Counted from the first letter of the stretch, positions 34,403 through 43,943 are shown. The stretch is 64,000 nucleotides of DNA from Pseudozobellia thermophila (GCF_900141855.1 NZ_FQYU01000009.1:84155-148154); one strand, 5' to 3'. Notes: generated by a model not told the origin, from the letters alone. A program made the numbers and translations.

Positions 34403-35491
34403 TTAAGTCATTGATCCTAAAATTTTTACCAATTCGTCAATATCCGTTTCGGTGTTGTAAAAATGAAAGCTAAAACGAATGCCGTTTCCCCGCTGCGAAC
34501 ACACGATCCCCCTTTCGGTAAGGGTTTCAAAAAGGGCACGATCGCCCTTGATATTGAAAATGGTACCGGACTCCTTTCTTTGAAGGGCAGTATCGTCCAA
34601 AAGTCCCAAATCGGAAAATTCCCTTTTAGCCTTTTTCGACAGCTTGTCCAAGTGTTCTTCTATTTTGGACATGCCCAAACCTTCGAGATACTCCAGTGAA
34701 AATTTGAGGCTTCCGAAATTGAGCGTATCCAAATGGCCCGGCTCAAAATGCCTTGTAAAGGATACCGTATCCCTTCCCCCGAGATCGTGGTCAGAGGCAT
34801 TGAACCCGATGGTATGGAGGTCGAATACCTTATCCATTCCATCCTTGAAGAGCATAAACCCGTTGCCGTATCCGGAAAGCAGCCATTTATAGGCACTGGC
34901 GCCCAGAACATCCAATGGGGAATCCTCGAAATTAAAATCGGTAGTCCCGCAAAACTGGGTACCATCGGCAATCAGGATCAATTCGGGAAACTCCTCCTTT
35001 ATCGCCTTGAGAAAATCCATATCGATCTTCACGCCACTGGCCCATTGCACCAAGCTTAGGGCCAAAATTGAAATCGTTCCGGTTCCCAGCCTTTCGCGAA
35101 TATTGTTTTCCAGATTCCCGTCAAGGGCGGCATAAAGAATCGTATGCCCCCGATATTCAAAGGGCCAATTGACCGAGGGGTAATCGTTCTCGACCAAGAG
35201 GATGTTTGTTCTTTCTTTCAGCCCCTCCAACAAAATATTGAGCCCTAGGGTAAAATTCTGCACCAAGGCTGTATTTTCTACCTTGCTCCCAAAGAAACGG
35301 GCCACCGTTTTTCGGGTTTGCGGAATAAGCTCCATCATGGCCTCGTTCTTCATGGTACTGCCCCCTATAAGGTAATCGAGGTCGTGCTCTTGGCGCCAGG
35401 TCATCAACTGTTCGCTCAAAAGTCCGGCAGATGCCGTATTGGCATAAATGTATTGGCTCAAGACGGGGAAATGTTTTCTGGTGTATTCCAT
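34403..35491 (-). CDS. class V aminotransferase-fold PLP enzyme
   Basis: 362 aa. The PLP Lys lies in GASAYKWLLSGYGNGFMLF, with IADGTQFCGT before it as the Asp that contacts the pyridine ring. Class V enzymes include cysteine desulfurases, kynureninase-like proteins and the ergothioneine C-S lyase EgtE. It sits 0.9 kb from egtBD on the other strand, so an EgtE role is possible, but many flavobacterial paralogues have no known role. The fold assignment is sure; the reaction is not. Confidence 0.85.
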   Translation of the reverse strand: MEYTRKHFPVLSQYIYANTASAGLLSEQLMTWRQEHDLDYLIGGSTMKNEAMMELIPQTRKTVARFFGSKVENTALVQNFTLGLNILLEGLKERTNILLVENDYPSVNWPFEYRGHTILYAALDGNLENNIRERLGTGTISILALSLVQWASGVKIDMDFLKAIKEEFPELILIADGTQFCGTTDFNFEDSPLDVLGASAYKWLLSGYGNGFMLFKDGMDKVFDLHTIGFNASDHDLGGRDTVSFTRHFEPGHLDTLNFGSLKFSLEYLEGLGMSKIEEHLDKLSKKAKREFSDLGLLDDTALQRKESGTIFNIKGDRALFETLTERGIVCSQRGNGIRFSFHFYNTETDIDELVKILGSMT

Positions 35492-35520
35492 AGTTGTTAT
35501 CTAATAAGGGGCAATTACCG

Positions 35521-35528
35521 TATCTTTG
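35521..35528 (+). promoter_or_regulatory. -7 box of the 2TM gene
   Basis: TATCTTTG at 35521-35528 is an exact TAnnTTTG match, 30 bp before the ATG at 35559. A TTG lies 24 bp upstream (35494-35496), slightly farther than usual. Confidence 0.45.
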
Positions 35529-35558
35529 TACAAGTACCTTTTCAAAGATAGCCAATAC

Positions 35559-35951
35559 ATGTTTGGAAAACACAAAAACAAATCGGAGGTCGAATTGGAA
35601 CAACATGTTCTTTTAGAGAACGCACAGGCCCGCATTAAACAGAAAAAGCGGCTATACACCCATTTTGTCATTTTTTTGATCGGCAGTGTCTTTTTGGTGT
35701 TCATCAACAAGATATTGAACTACTGGGAAACCTACGATTGGTTTATTTGGGCCATAACCTTTTGGGGTTTTTTGTTCGCCATACACGTATTCAATGTCTT
35801 TGTAACACAAAAGTTCATGGGCCCCGAATGGGAGCGCAGCCAACGTGAAAAGCTGGTAGCCAAACAAAAAAAGCGGATTGCCGAGCTACAAAAGGAAATT
35901 GAGACCGATTTTCCCCTTTCCAAGGTCAACAAGAAAGAAACCGAACCGTGA
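35559..35951 (+). CDS. 2TM-domain membrane protein
   Basis: 130 aa from the ATG at 35559, which lies after the promoter box; an earlier in-frame ATG at 35526 overlaps that box. Two membrane helices (FVIFLIGSVFLVFINKIL and WFIWAITFWGFLFAIHVF) are separated by a short loop NYWETYDW, with basic/coiled tails on both sides (VELEQHVLLENAQARIKQKK; KLVAKQKKRIAELQKEIE). This is the small 2TM family often seen in Bacteroidota, sometimes attached to LytTR regulators. Function unknown. Confidence 0.85.
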   Translation: MFGKHKNKSEVELEQHVLLENAQARIKQKKRLYTHFVIFLIGSVFLVFINKILNYWETYDWFIWAITFWGFLFAIHVFNVFVTQKFMGPEWERSQREKLVAKQKKRIAELQKEIETDFPLSKVNKKETEP

Positions 35952-36040
35952 TCGGACCGGTTTCCGTTCGTTGGCTTTATCAAGTTTAATAAAAGGATTG
36001 GCCGAATTGTTTTCGGAACCAAAAGCAAAAAAGACCTTAA

Positions 36041-36547
36041 GTGAATACCATTTGCCTAATCGCCGCAGCGGCAGAAGACAATGCCCTAGGAAAAGACAAC
36101 GATTTGTTGTGGCATTTGCCCGATGATTTTAAACGGTTTAAAAAACTGACAACGGGCCACCCCATGATCATGGGCCGAAAGACCTTTGAAAGTTTCCCCA
36201 AACCTTTGCCCAACAGAAGGCATATAGTAATCACACGCGATACCTCCTATACCATCGAACACGAGAACTGTATCGTGGTACATTCTATGGAAGCCGCACT
36301 GGAAGCGACAAAGGAAAGCCCCCTTACCTTTATCATCGGCGGGGGAGAAATATACAGGCTCGGCGAACCTTTATCGAATAGTATGGAGCTCACCCGGGTG
36401 CATGCCACTTTCGAGGACGCCGACACCTTTTTTCCGGAGATCGACGAATCGGTCTGGACACTTACCAACGACGAATTCCACCCCAAGGACGAGCGGCACG
36501 AATACGCCTTCACGTATTTGACCTATGAAAGAAAACCTGACCGTTAA
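36041..36547 (+). CDS. folA: dihydrofolate reductase
   Basis: 168 aa, GTG start. Reduces dihydrofolate to tetrahydrofolate. Seen: LIAAAAEDNALGKDNDLLWHLPDDFKRFKK (in two parts; the catalytic Asp is in LPDD), MIMGRKTFESFP, HIVITRD and FIIGGGEIYR. It starts 90 bp after the 2TM gene. Its stop overlaps by 4 bp the stop of murI on the other strand. Confidence 0.97.
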   Translation: MNTICLIAAAAEDNALGKDNDLLWHLPDDFKRFKKLTTGHPMIMGRKTFESFPKPLPNRRHIVITRDTSYTIEHENCIVVHSMEAALEATKESPLTFIIGGGEIYRLGEPLSNSMELTRVHATFEDADTFFPEIDESVWTLTNDEFHPKDERHEYAFTYLTYERKPDR

Positions 36548-37332
36548 AAATCGCCCTTTTCCACCGAATAGTGGAGGCCATCATTTCGAACAAAGCCCTC
36601 CAGCACCTTGAGGTCGCCATTGCTATAAAATTCGTGGTGACCCGAGGATCTCGTGGTTCTCAAGGTGCCTTTTTCCCCAAGGATCGATTTGGTCTGCCGT
36701 GCCACGGCCTCACCCGAATCGATGATCTGTACCGTGCCGGGCAGCATATCCTTTAAAAGTGGGATCAGATAGGGATAATGCGTACACCCAAGGACCAAAT
36801 AATCGATGCCCTTTTCCAGCATGGGCCTTATATAGCCCTCCAATAGTTCCTTTATTTCCTTGGAATCGACCTTGCCCTGCTCGATCAGGGGCACCAAGCC
36901 CGTTCCTTCACGCTCTATCACGGTTATACCCCGGGCGTGGTTCCCGGAAGTACTATGAAAGAGGCTGCTGGCCAAGGTTCCCTTTGTGGCGAGTACACCG
37001 ACGATCTTTGACCGCGATTGCAGGGCCGCAGGCTTAATGGCAGGTTCGATGCCGACAAAGGGCACATCGTAGTTTTGGCGCAAGTAACCGATGGCGTTGG
37101 TGGTTGCCGTATTACAGGCCACCACGATCAACTTACAGCCTTTCCTTAGAAGCACCTCGGTGTTCTTGATACTCAGCTGCAGGATCTCGTGTTCGCTTTT
37201 TTCACCGTACGGGGCATTTTTGCTATCGGCCAGGTAAACGGTATTTTCGTAGGGAAGAAGTTTGTGGATTTCCCTCCAAACGGAAGTACCGCCCACTCCC
37301 GAATCAAAAATACCTACTGGGCTATCGCTCAT
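36544..37332 (-). CDS. murI: glutamate racemase
   Basis: 262 aa. Makes D-glutamate for peptidoglycan. The two catalytic Cys are in VVACNTATTNA and LGCTHYPYL; GIFDSGVGGTSVW starts the protein, with the Asp-Ser pair of the active site. It starts 11 bp after the phosphatase gene ends, on the same strand, so they may be one transcript. Confidence 0.97.
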   Translation of the reverse strand: MSDSPVGIFDSGVGGTSVWREIHKLLPYENTVYLADSKNAPYGEKSEHEILQLSIKNTEVLLRKGCKLIVVACNTATTNAIGYLRQNYDVPFVGIEPAIKPAALQSRSKIVGVLATKGTLASSLFHSTSGNHARGITVIEREGTGLVPLIEQGKVDSKEIKELLEGYIRPMLEKGIDYLVLGCTHYPYLIPLLKDMLPGTVQIIDSGEAVARQTKSILGEKGTLRTTRSSGHHEFYSNGDLKVLEGFVRNDGLHYSVEKGDF

Positions 37333-37343
37333 ACCGTAATGAT

Positions 37344-39002
37344 TTATTCAATCGCTTCCGACACTGGCGTACCCGTGGCCCCGCTAGGGAAGGATATGCC
37401 CAACAACGCCGCAATGGTGGGCGCTATATCGTCTATTTCCGTTCTTTTGACCGTACTTCCCTTTTTAATACCCTTGCCGTACAGCAAGAAAGGCACATGG
37501 GTATCGTAGATTTGTGGCGATCCGTGGGTAGAACCCGTTCTGGAATAGCCGATGGTACCGGGGTTCAAAACGACCAGCACGTCTCCCGAACGTTTTAGGT
37601 TGTATCCGTTCTGCAAAATATAGGGTATACCGTGGGTATAATCGTTTTGCCACATTTGATAAGCGGTATAGGTTCGGTCTACACCCTCATAGTTCAGTAG
37701 TTCCCTGGCCATCGTTTCCTGTACCTCACGCAGATCGAGCCCCAGGTTTTTGATTACCTTGTGATCCAAGAAATATTGGTAATTGGAGAAGTTTTTGATA
37801 ATATCCCCAGTTCCGTAGGTGAATTCCAAGAACTGGTCGAGCTCCTTTTCGATCTTCTCCCAATCGATGTACCTGGCGGGTATTTTTTGATCGATCAGAT
37901 AGGCGGGCACCTCAATGGCGGCATGGTCGGCGGTCAAAAAGACGGTGTATTCGTCCTTGCCCACTTTACTGTCGAGTTCCTTGAACAATCGGGCCAGGTC
38001 CGCATCCAATCGGATATAGGTGTCCTGTACTTCCTTGGAACTTACCCCGAACCTGTGCCCCACGTAATCGGTGCTCGAGTAACTTACGGCCAAGAAATCG
38101 GGTATGGCATCGGTTCCCAGTCCTTCGGCCTCGATGGCCTCGATGGCGAAATCGGTAGTAAGGCTATTTCCAAAGGGCGTCGACTTTAGCAGGTTGTACC
38201 CCCCGTTATCATCCCATAGCTTGGGCAGGTCGTGGGGAAAAACGGGAGCCGCCTCCCCTTCGAAGGGCCCTTCATACGCGTTGTTATCGGAAGTACTTTC
38301 GACATAATCGTCGATTTTTTTCAATGTCTTCCAGGGCTTTCTATACTTCTCCAATTTATTGGAAGCGTTTAAATCTTGCACCCATTTGGGCAGTTGGTCC
38401 ATATAATATGAACTTGTTATCCATTTACCGTCATCGAACCAATACGCCGCATTGGCCGTATGGCCACCTGGCAATACCGCCCCCCTATCCTTTAGGGCCA
38501 CCGCAATGGTCTTGCCCCGCATTTGGGTATGTAGCCGAAGTTCGTCGGTAAGGGTTGTCACCTGCATTCGATGGGGCGACATTCGGCCCGCATCGGAAGA
38601 AGTGCCTACCGAATTGTACGAGTCGTCGGAAGCGCAATAAACGCTGGCGTCGAGCTCCTTGTCATACCAATTGTTACCGATTATACCGTGTGTGGCGGGC
38701 GTTGTTCCCGTATAGACCGAGGCATGGCCCGGCCCCGTGCTTGTAGGCGCATAATTGTAGTGGTTGTTTTTGCAATTAAAGCCATCCTCTACAAAACGCT
38801 TAAAACCGTCGTCGCCGTAGTGGTCCCAAAACCGCGTCAGATAGTCGTACCTCATCTGGTCAACGACAATGCCGACTACGAGTTTCGGATTGGTCTTTAA
38901 TTGGCCCGATTCTTCCTTGTCCTTTCGTTGCGCATACCCGTCGAATGACAAAAAAGTGGCCGAGAGGCCCCATAACAAAATGGCGAAATACCTTCTTTTC
39001 AT
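37344..39002 (-). CDS. PafA-type alkaline phosphatase, exported
   Basis: 552 aa with a signal peptide (MKRRYFAILLWGLSATFLSFDGYA). Alkaline phosphatase superfamily: LVVGIVVDQMRYDYL with the metal Asp, nucleophile Thr89 in STGPGHAS, Asn110 in GIIGNNWYD, Lys171 and Arg173 in ALKDRGAVLPGG, FLTADHAAIEVP with metal Asp-His, and THGSPQIYDTHVPFLLYG with metal His. Thr, Asn, Lys and Arg at these spacings match the phosphate-irrepressible monoesterase PafA, which frees phosphate from small phosphoesters in the periplasm. The gene precedes murI. Confidence 0.9.
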   Translation of the reverse strand: MKRRYFAILLWGLSATFLSFDGYAQRKDKEESGQLKTNPKLVVGIVVDQMRYDYLTRFWDHYGDDGFKRFVEDGFNCKNNHYNYAPTSTGPGHASVYTGTTPATHGIIGNNWYDKELDASVYCASDDSYNSVGTSSDAGRMSPHRMQVTTLTDELRLHTQMRGKTIAVALKDRGAVLPGGHTANAAYWFDDGKWITSSYYMDQLPKWVQDLNASNKLEKYRKPWKTLKKIDDYVESTSDNNAYEGPFEGEAAPVFPHDLPKLWDDNGGYNLLKSTPFGNSLTTDFAIEAIEAEGLGTDAIPDFLAVSYSSTDYVGHRFGVSSKEVQDTYIRLDADLARLFKELDSKVGKDEYTVFLTADHAAIEVPAYLIDQKIPARYIDWEKIEKELDQFLEFTYGTGDIIKNFSNYQYFLDHKVIKNLGLDLREVQETMARELLNYEGVDRTYTAYQMWQNDYTHGIPYILQNGYNLKRSGDVLVVLNPGTIGYSRTGSTHGSPQIYDTHVPFLLYGKGIKKGSTVKRTEIDDIAPTIAALLGISFPSGATGTPVSEAIE

Positions 39003-39112
39003 AGTTTAGTTTTGGTATCGACAAAAGTAAATAAATTCCCCCTTTAAACTTTAAATGCAGGTTAAATCAATTCCTTATTGTTATTTTTACCTTCAGAAAC
39101 CATTTTACGTCT

Positions 39113-39850
39113 ATGAACTACGTAGCATCGATTGGCAGCTATGCCATTATGATAAAGGAGGTCTTTAAAAAACCTACCAAATGGCGTATCATGAAATCGT
39201 TGATCTTAAAGGAAATAGACGAGTTGATCTTCGGTTCTTTGGGCATCTTGGTCTTCATCTCCTTTTTTATCGGAGGTGTCGTGGCCATACAGACCGCCTT
39301 GAACATCACCAGTGAGCTGATTCCGAAGAACCTTGTCGGCTTTGCCACCAGGCAATCGATCATTCTTGAATTTGCACCCACTTTCTGTTCGATAATAATG
39401 GCCGGAAAAGTGGGCTCGTACATTACCTCAAGCATTGGCACCATGAGGGTTACCGAACAAATCGACGCGCTCGAGGTCATGGGGGTCAATGCCCTGAATT
39501 ATTTGGTATTCCCTAAAATAGTGGCCCTTATGCTCTATCCGTTTATCATCGTGGTTTCCATGTTCGTGGGTATTCTTGGCGGATGGGTCGCCGCTACGTT
39601 TGGCGGTCACAGTACCAGTGCGGACTTCATTCAAGGGATCACGCTCGATTTTATTCCCTTTCACGTAACCTATGCCTTTGTTAAAACCCTGGTCTTTGCA
39701 TTTATTTTGGCCACCATACCTTCGTTTCACGGCTTTTACATGAAAGGCGGGGCCTTGGACGTGGGCAAGGCCAGTACCACCTCTTTTGTATGGACCAGTA
39801 TTGTAATCGTGATTCTTAACGGAATTCTCACCCAACTCCTATTAGGCTAA
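39113..39850 (+). CDS. mlaE: MlaE-type ABC transporter permease
   Basis: 245 aa. Membrane permease of the MCE/Mla lipid transporter family: ATRQSIILEFAPTFCSIIMAGKVG (in two parts), IGTMRVTEQIDALEVMG and VFPKIVALMLYPFIIV are family blocks, with about five helices. It works with the ATPase encoded 1 bp overlap downstream. It moves phospholipids between the inner and outer membranes. No MCE-domain (MlaD) gene is in the window, so the binding component must be elsewhere. Confidence 0.94.
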   Translation: MNYVASIGSYAIMIKEVFKKPTKWRIMKSLILKEIDELIFGSLGILVFISFFIGGVVAIQTALNITSELIPKNLVGFATRQSIILEFAPTFCSIIMAGKVGSYITSSIGTMRVTEQIDALEVMGVNALNYLVFPKIVALMLYPFIIVVSMFVGILGGWVAATFGGHSTSADFIQGITLDFIPFHVTYAFVKTLVFAFILATIPSFHGFYMKGGALDVGKASTTSFVWTSIVIVILNGILTQLLLG

Positions 39851-40617
39851 TGATAGAGGTAGAAAACATACAAAAATCGTTCGACGGCACCCGTGTTCTA
39901 AAGGGTATATCGACTACGTTCAACACAGGACAGACCAATTTGATCATCGGCCAGAGCGGATCGGGAAAAACGGTCTTTTTAAAATGCCTGTTAGGACTCT
40001 TTACCCCCGATGAGGGTACGATCTGTTACGACGGAAAGACCTATTCGGATCTGACGGATGACGAAAAACGCAACCTACGGCAGGAAATGGGCATGGTATT
40101 TCAGGGCAGTGCGCTCTTTGATTCGATGACCGTTGAAGGGAACGTAAGGTTTCCGCTGGAAATGTTTACCAAACAAAGTGCCTCCGAGATGCAGGACCGT
40201 GTCGATTTTGTGCTGAACCGGGTAAACCTGGTAGATGCGCACCACAAGTTTCCCTCGGAAATTTCCGGGGGCATGCAAAAGCGCGTTGCCATTGCCCGGG
40301 CCATCGTAATGAACCCCAAGTATCTTTTCTGCGACGAGCCCAATTCGGGCCTCGACCCCAAGACGGCCATCCTGATCGACAATCTGATCCAAGAAATTAC
40401 GGAAGAGTACGATATTACGACGGTAATCAACACCCACGACATGAACTCGGTCATGGAAATCGGCCAAAAGATTATTTTCTTAAAGAACGGGGTAAAGGAA
40501 TGGGAGGGCTCCAACAAAGAAATCTTCAAGACCGACAACGAAGCCGTAACCAATTTTGTTTATTCTTCCGACCTCTTCAAAAAGGTGCGCCAAATGTATA
40601 TCGAGGAAAGAAATTAG
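39850..40617 (+). CDS. mlaF: MlaF-type ABC transporter ATPase
   Basis: 255 aa, starts in a TAATG overlap with mlaE. Walker A GQSGSGKTVFLK, Q-loop MVFQGSALFDSMT, ABC signature EISGGMQKRVAIARA, Walker B YLFCDEPNSGLDP and switch His in VINTHDMNSV are all present. It powers the lipid transporter with MlaE. The convergent DUF389 gene ends 29 bp away. Confidence 0.94.
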   Translation: MIEVENIQKSFDGTRVLKGISTTFNTGQTNLIIGQSGSGKTVFLKCLLGLFTPDEGTICYDGKTYSDLTDDEKRNLRQEMGMVFQGSALFDSMTVEGNVRFPLEMFTKQSASEMQDRVDFVLNRVNLVDAHHKFPSEISGGMQKRVAIARAIVMNPKYLFCDEPNSGLDPKTAILIDNLIQEITEEYDITTVINTHDMNSVMEIGQKIIFLKNGVKEWEGSNKEIFKTDNEAVTNFVYSSDLFKKVRQMYIEERN

Positions 40618-40646
40618 GCAATAAAGGCCCCGAAACGGCAAACTCC

Positions 40647-42119
40647 TTACTCATCCAAAACACGAAGGACCACAGTGGTATCCTTTAACCTCACTCTTAA
40701 CCATTGTAGCATTTTTTGGTTTTCTTCGGCAATTTTTCTGGAAGAGAGCCCGTCCTTCCATTTTACCTCAAAGACAGAAAGGGTATCCACCTTTTTAAAA
40801 TCGGTTCTCACCGCATTTCCGTACTCCAAGGCCTCGAGGTTCGCGTAGTTCGCCTTGGCCTCGGCACTGATGTCCAAAAAGGGAATCTTCTTCGACTCGT
40901 TAACTTTCAATCGGTTGATCTCGGCCTCCAGAATGGCGATCTGCTCGTCTTTGTTGGTGATCTGGTTCTTTTGTGTTTCGTACAACTCGTTGATATAGCG
41001 CAACTGGTCGACCTGATCGTTCTGCCCCCCTTGAATAACATGCAATTCGGTATTTCTCAACCGATAGTAATCCTCGTCTTGTTTCAACATCGCATTCCAC
41101 GAAGCGATGACATTGTCGGGGATGGTTTCATTTCCCATACACACGACTTCGATCAAGGGCACCTCCCCTTCGTTATATTCGATATTCGTAAAATTTTCAA
41201 GAAACCTACCTCCTCCGGAAAACTGGTATTTTGCGATGGTCGCACTGACAAAATCGTTGGCCTGCTTTTTAAACATAGATTCTTGAAACACCTGATAAAA
41301 GGTATACCCCGCGGGTATCATGACCAACAGGGCCACTATCGACGCAATTCGGGCGATACGCCTTCTTTTGGCCGAATTGGCGTAACGCACCATCGGGAAC
41401 TTGAGCAACTTGATGGTCAAGAAGGTGGCCAAGGCAATAAAAATGGTGTTTATGATAAAGAGGTACATGGCCCCAAAGGCATAGCCCAGGTTGCCAATGG
41501 CCAATCCGAAACCTACGGTACACAAGGGGGGCATCAAGGCCGTGGCGATGGCGACCCCGAATATGACACTGGCGATCGTCCCTTTCTTCGCCCGGGCGAT
41601 CACCAGGGCCAGACCACCGAAAAATGCAATAAGTACGTCCCTAATGTCCGGGGCCGTTCGGGCCAGTAGCTCCGACGACTCATCCTGAATGGGGAAAAAC
41701 TCAAAAAACAGGTAGGCCGTAAGCACGCTCAAGACCACCATGACCCCAAAGTTCTTCAAGGAGCGTTTTAGCGTATCGACATCGTTAATGGCCAGCGACA
41801 TGCCCAAGCCGAGAATCGGCCCCATTAAGGGAGAAATCAACATCGCTCCGATGACCACGGCGGTCGAGTTGGCGTTGAGTCCGATGGAGGCGATGAATAT
41901 GGAACATATCAAAATCCACGAAGTATGGCCTTTAAAGGGAATATCGGCAATAATCGCCTCCTTGGTCGCCTCTTGGTCCGTATTGGCCCGAATATCCAAG
42001 AGTTCGCGAAGAAACTTGCGTACGCTTTGCCATAGGCCCATGGCGTCCTTTTTTATAGCTTCCGCCGTTTCTTGGGGCTCCTCGGGAGGTACGTTATTAC
42101 CATGCAGATTTTCACTCAT
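40647..42119 (-). CDS. DUF389 (TIGR00341) membrane protein
   Basis: 490 aa. The N-terminal half has about six helices with the family blocks WILICSIFIASIGLNANSTAVVIGAMLISPLMGPILG (in parts), LIAFFGGLALVIARAKKGTIASVIFGVAIATALMPPLCTVGFGLA (in parts). The C-terminal half is soluble, with a short coiled coil (DEQIAILEAEINRLKV). Function unknown; a transport or sensory role is suspected. One base separates it from manC upstream, so they are translated from one transcript. Confidence 0.92.
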   Translation of the reverse strand: MSENLHGNNVPPEEPQETAEAIKKDAMGLWQSVRKFLRELLDIRANTDQEATKEAIIADIPFKGHTSWILICSIFIASIGLNANSTAVVIGAMLISPLMGPILGLGMSLAINDVDTLKRSLKNFGVMVVLSVLTAYLFFEFFPIQDESSELLARTAPDIRDVLIAFFGGLALVIARAKKGTIASVIFGVAIATALMPPLCTVGFGLAIGNLGYAFGAMYLFIINTIFIALATFLTIKLLKFPMVRYANSAKRRRIARIASIVALLVMIPAGYTFYQVFQESMFKKQANDFVSATIAKYQFSGGGRFLENFTNIEYNEGEVPLIEVVCMGNETIPDNVIASWNAMLKQDEDYYRLRNTELHVIQGGQNDQVDQLRYINELYETQKNQITNKDEQIAILEAEINRLKVNESKKIPFLDISAEAKANYANLEALEYGNAVRTDFKKVDTLSVFEVKWKDGLSSRKIAEENQKMLQWLRVRLKDTTVVLRVLDE

Positions 42120-42120
42120 A

Positions 42121-43200
42121 TTACGCGTATGTGTCGCCGAATTTGTCCTTTACCTTGCCCAAGACTTTCTTAATGTCCTGTTCCTTTGATTTGGGGTAGA
42201 TAAGCAATACCTCTTCCTTATCCACAATAATATAATCATTTAATCCGTCGATTACCACTACCTTGCCTTTGGGCGAACGGATCATATTGCCCGAGGCCTC
42301 CTCGGCGATAACCCGGCTATTGACCACGGCATTTTGGTTACCGTCCTTATCCAATTTATCGTAAAGGGAGCCCCAGGTTCCCAAATCGTTCCAGTCAAAA
42401 GTGGCCGGAAGCACATAAATCGACTTGGAGTTTTCCAAAATGGCATAATCGATCGATATATTTTCGGCCTTGGGATAGTTCTCGCGGATAAAATCGGCCT
42501 CACCGGGAGTATTATAGTGCGACATACCGGCCCCAAACAACCCGTACTGCCCCGGTTGGTATTTTTTAAAAGCGTTGACAATGGTTTTTACGCCCCACAT
42601 GAAGATTCCGGCATTCCACAAAAAATTTCCTTGCGCCAAGAATTCCTTGGCCGTTTCATAATCGGGCTTTTCCCTGAATTGGTTTACTTTTTTGATCCCC
42701 TCCCCACTGTTCTTGTCAAATTCTATATAGCCAAAACCGGTATTGGGAAATGAGGGTTTTATCCCCAAGGTACAAAGTACCTCCTCTTGCGCGCATTTTT
42801 CAAAACACGTCGTCACATCGGCGGCAAAGGCCTCTTCATCCTCGATCCAATGGTCACTGGGAGCCACGATCATCACGCCTTCGGGATTCATCTTCTGGAT
42901 TTTCAGCGCGGCATACAAAATGCACGGGGCGGTATTCCTCATGGCCGGTTCCAAGACGACTTGCTCCTGACCCACCATGGGCAATTGCTCCAATACCAGA
43001 TCATTGTAACGCTCGTTGGTAAGGATCAATATATTTTCCGTTGGAACGAATTTGTTCAATCGTTTAAAGGTCTTTTGGATCAGTGTATCGCCCGTTCCCA
43101 ACATGTCGTGAAACTGTTTGGGATACGAAGACGTACTGATGGGCCAAAATCGGGAACCAACCCCTCCGGCCATTAAAACGGCATAGTAGTTCTTGTTCAT
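42121..43200 (-). CDS. manC: mannose-1-phosphate guanylyltransferase
   Basis: 359 aa. It makes GDP-mannose from mannose-1-P and GTP, for glycan synthesis. Seen: the nucleotide-binding start AVLMAGGVGSRFWPIS with PKQFHDML, then IVAPSDHWI, NTGFGYIEF, VNQFREKP and FLWNAGIFMW, all typical. It lacks the C-terminal isomerase domain found in longer bifunctional versions. The SprT-like gene is upstream (126 bp), same strand. Confidence 0.95.
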   Translation of the reverse strand: MNKNYYAVLMAGGVGSRFWPISTSSYPKQFHDMLGTGDTLIQKTFKRLNKFVPTENILILTNERYNDLVLEQLPMVGQEQVVLEPAMRNTAPCILYAALKIQKMNPEGVMIVAPSDHWIEDEEAFAADVTTCFEKCAQEEVLCTLGIKPSFPNTGFGYIEFDKNSGEGIKKVNQFREKPDYETAKEFLAQGNFLWNAGIFMWGVKTIVNAFKKYQPGQYGLFGAGMSHYNTPGEADFIRENYPKAENISIDYAILENSKSIYVLPATFDWNDLGTWGSLYDKLDKDGNQNAVVNSRVIAEEASGNMIRSPKGKVVVIDGLNDYIIVDKEEVLLIYPKSKEQDIKKVLGKVKDKFGDTYA

Positions 43201-43326
43201 TTTTCAAATTTGAAGGGAACCGCAAGACTATTGTCCCGTCTCCCCATTACTATTCATTTTCCATACAGCCTCCCAAAACGGACCGTTTGCCGCTCGTCCT
43301 CCCTATATCGGACCCTCGGCAATTCG

Positions 43327-43929
43327 CTAAGGCTCTATCAATTCGACCTCGGCATTGGGTTGAAAAAGGTACATTCTCCCCGTCGACACCTCAACGCACT
43401 CGTAACGCTTGACACGTTTGTTTCCCTTTTTAAACAACTTTCCATTATACAGCCGAAAGACACTGCCCAAAGGTAATTCAAAAACGTAGGTTTTATCTGA
43501 TTGTTGCACATCAAACTGCTGTAGGGCAATCGACAAGCGGGCATCCGTACTACTGCTCGCCCTGGGGTTCTTAAAATGTTCCGCCAGCAAGGGCAACAAT
43601 TGCGAAGGAAATACCTCGGGCCTGATAAAGGGCAACATCAAATATTGGAAGGTCCGCTTCCACTCCGTTCCATGGGGCTTGATACCCCGCCCATATTTTT
43701 CAAAGGCCACCAAATGCGCTATTTCATGCACCAAGGTAATCAAGAACCGGTACTTGTTCAACGAGGCATTGACCGTTATCCGGTGTCGCCCATCAGGCAT
43801 TCTACGGTAATCGCCGTGCCGGGTTACCCGTTCATTGACAATCTTAAGGTGCACCCCATTTTGCTGAATCAGGTCAAAACAGGGGGCAACCGCCCTTTCT
43901 GGCAAGTATTTTGTTAATATCCGACGCAC
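43327..43929 (-). CDS. SprT-like zinc metalloprotease-domain protein
   Basis: 200 aa. The zinc motif is VHEIAHLVAFEKYG, followed by KPHGTEWKRTF, the third-ligand block of SprT-like proteins. I chose the GTG at 43929 because the -7 box at 43943-43936 covers the alternative TTG start at 43938; this gives VRRILTKYLP as the N-terminus. The family is related to the Spartan protease of DNA-protein crosslinks, but bacterial SprT function is unclear. It is divergent from the EutBC gene. Confidence 0.85.
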   Translation of the reverse strand: MRRILTKYLPERAVAPCFDLIQQNGVHLKIVNERVTRHGDYRRMPDGRHRITVNASLNKYRFLITLVHEIAHLVAFEKYGRGIKPHGTEWKRTFQYLMLPFIRPEVFPSQLLPLLAEHFKNPRASSSTDARLSIALQQFDVQQSDKTYVFELPLGSVFRLYNGKLFKKGNKRVKRYECVEVSTGRMYLFQPNAEVELIEP

Positions 43930-43935
43930 TGATAG

Positions 43936-43943
43936 CAAAAATA
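43936..43943 (-). promoter_or_regulatory. -7 box of the SprT-like gene
   Basis: CAAAAATA on the plus strand reads as TATTTTTG on the minus strand, an exact TAnnTTTG match. It ends 6 bp before the GTG at 43929, so the transcript should be almost leaderless; no clear -33 box was seen. Confidence 0.45.

Noticed and set aside
40716..41669. 317-codon plus-strand frame
   Set aside because: Shadow of the DUF389 gene, without family features.
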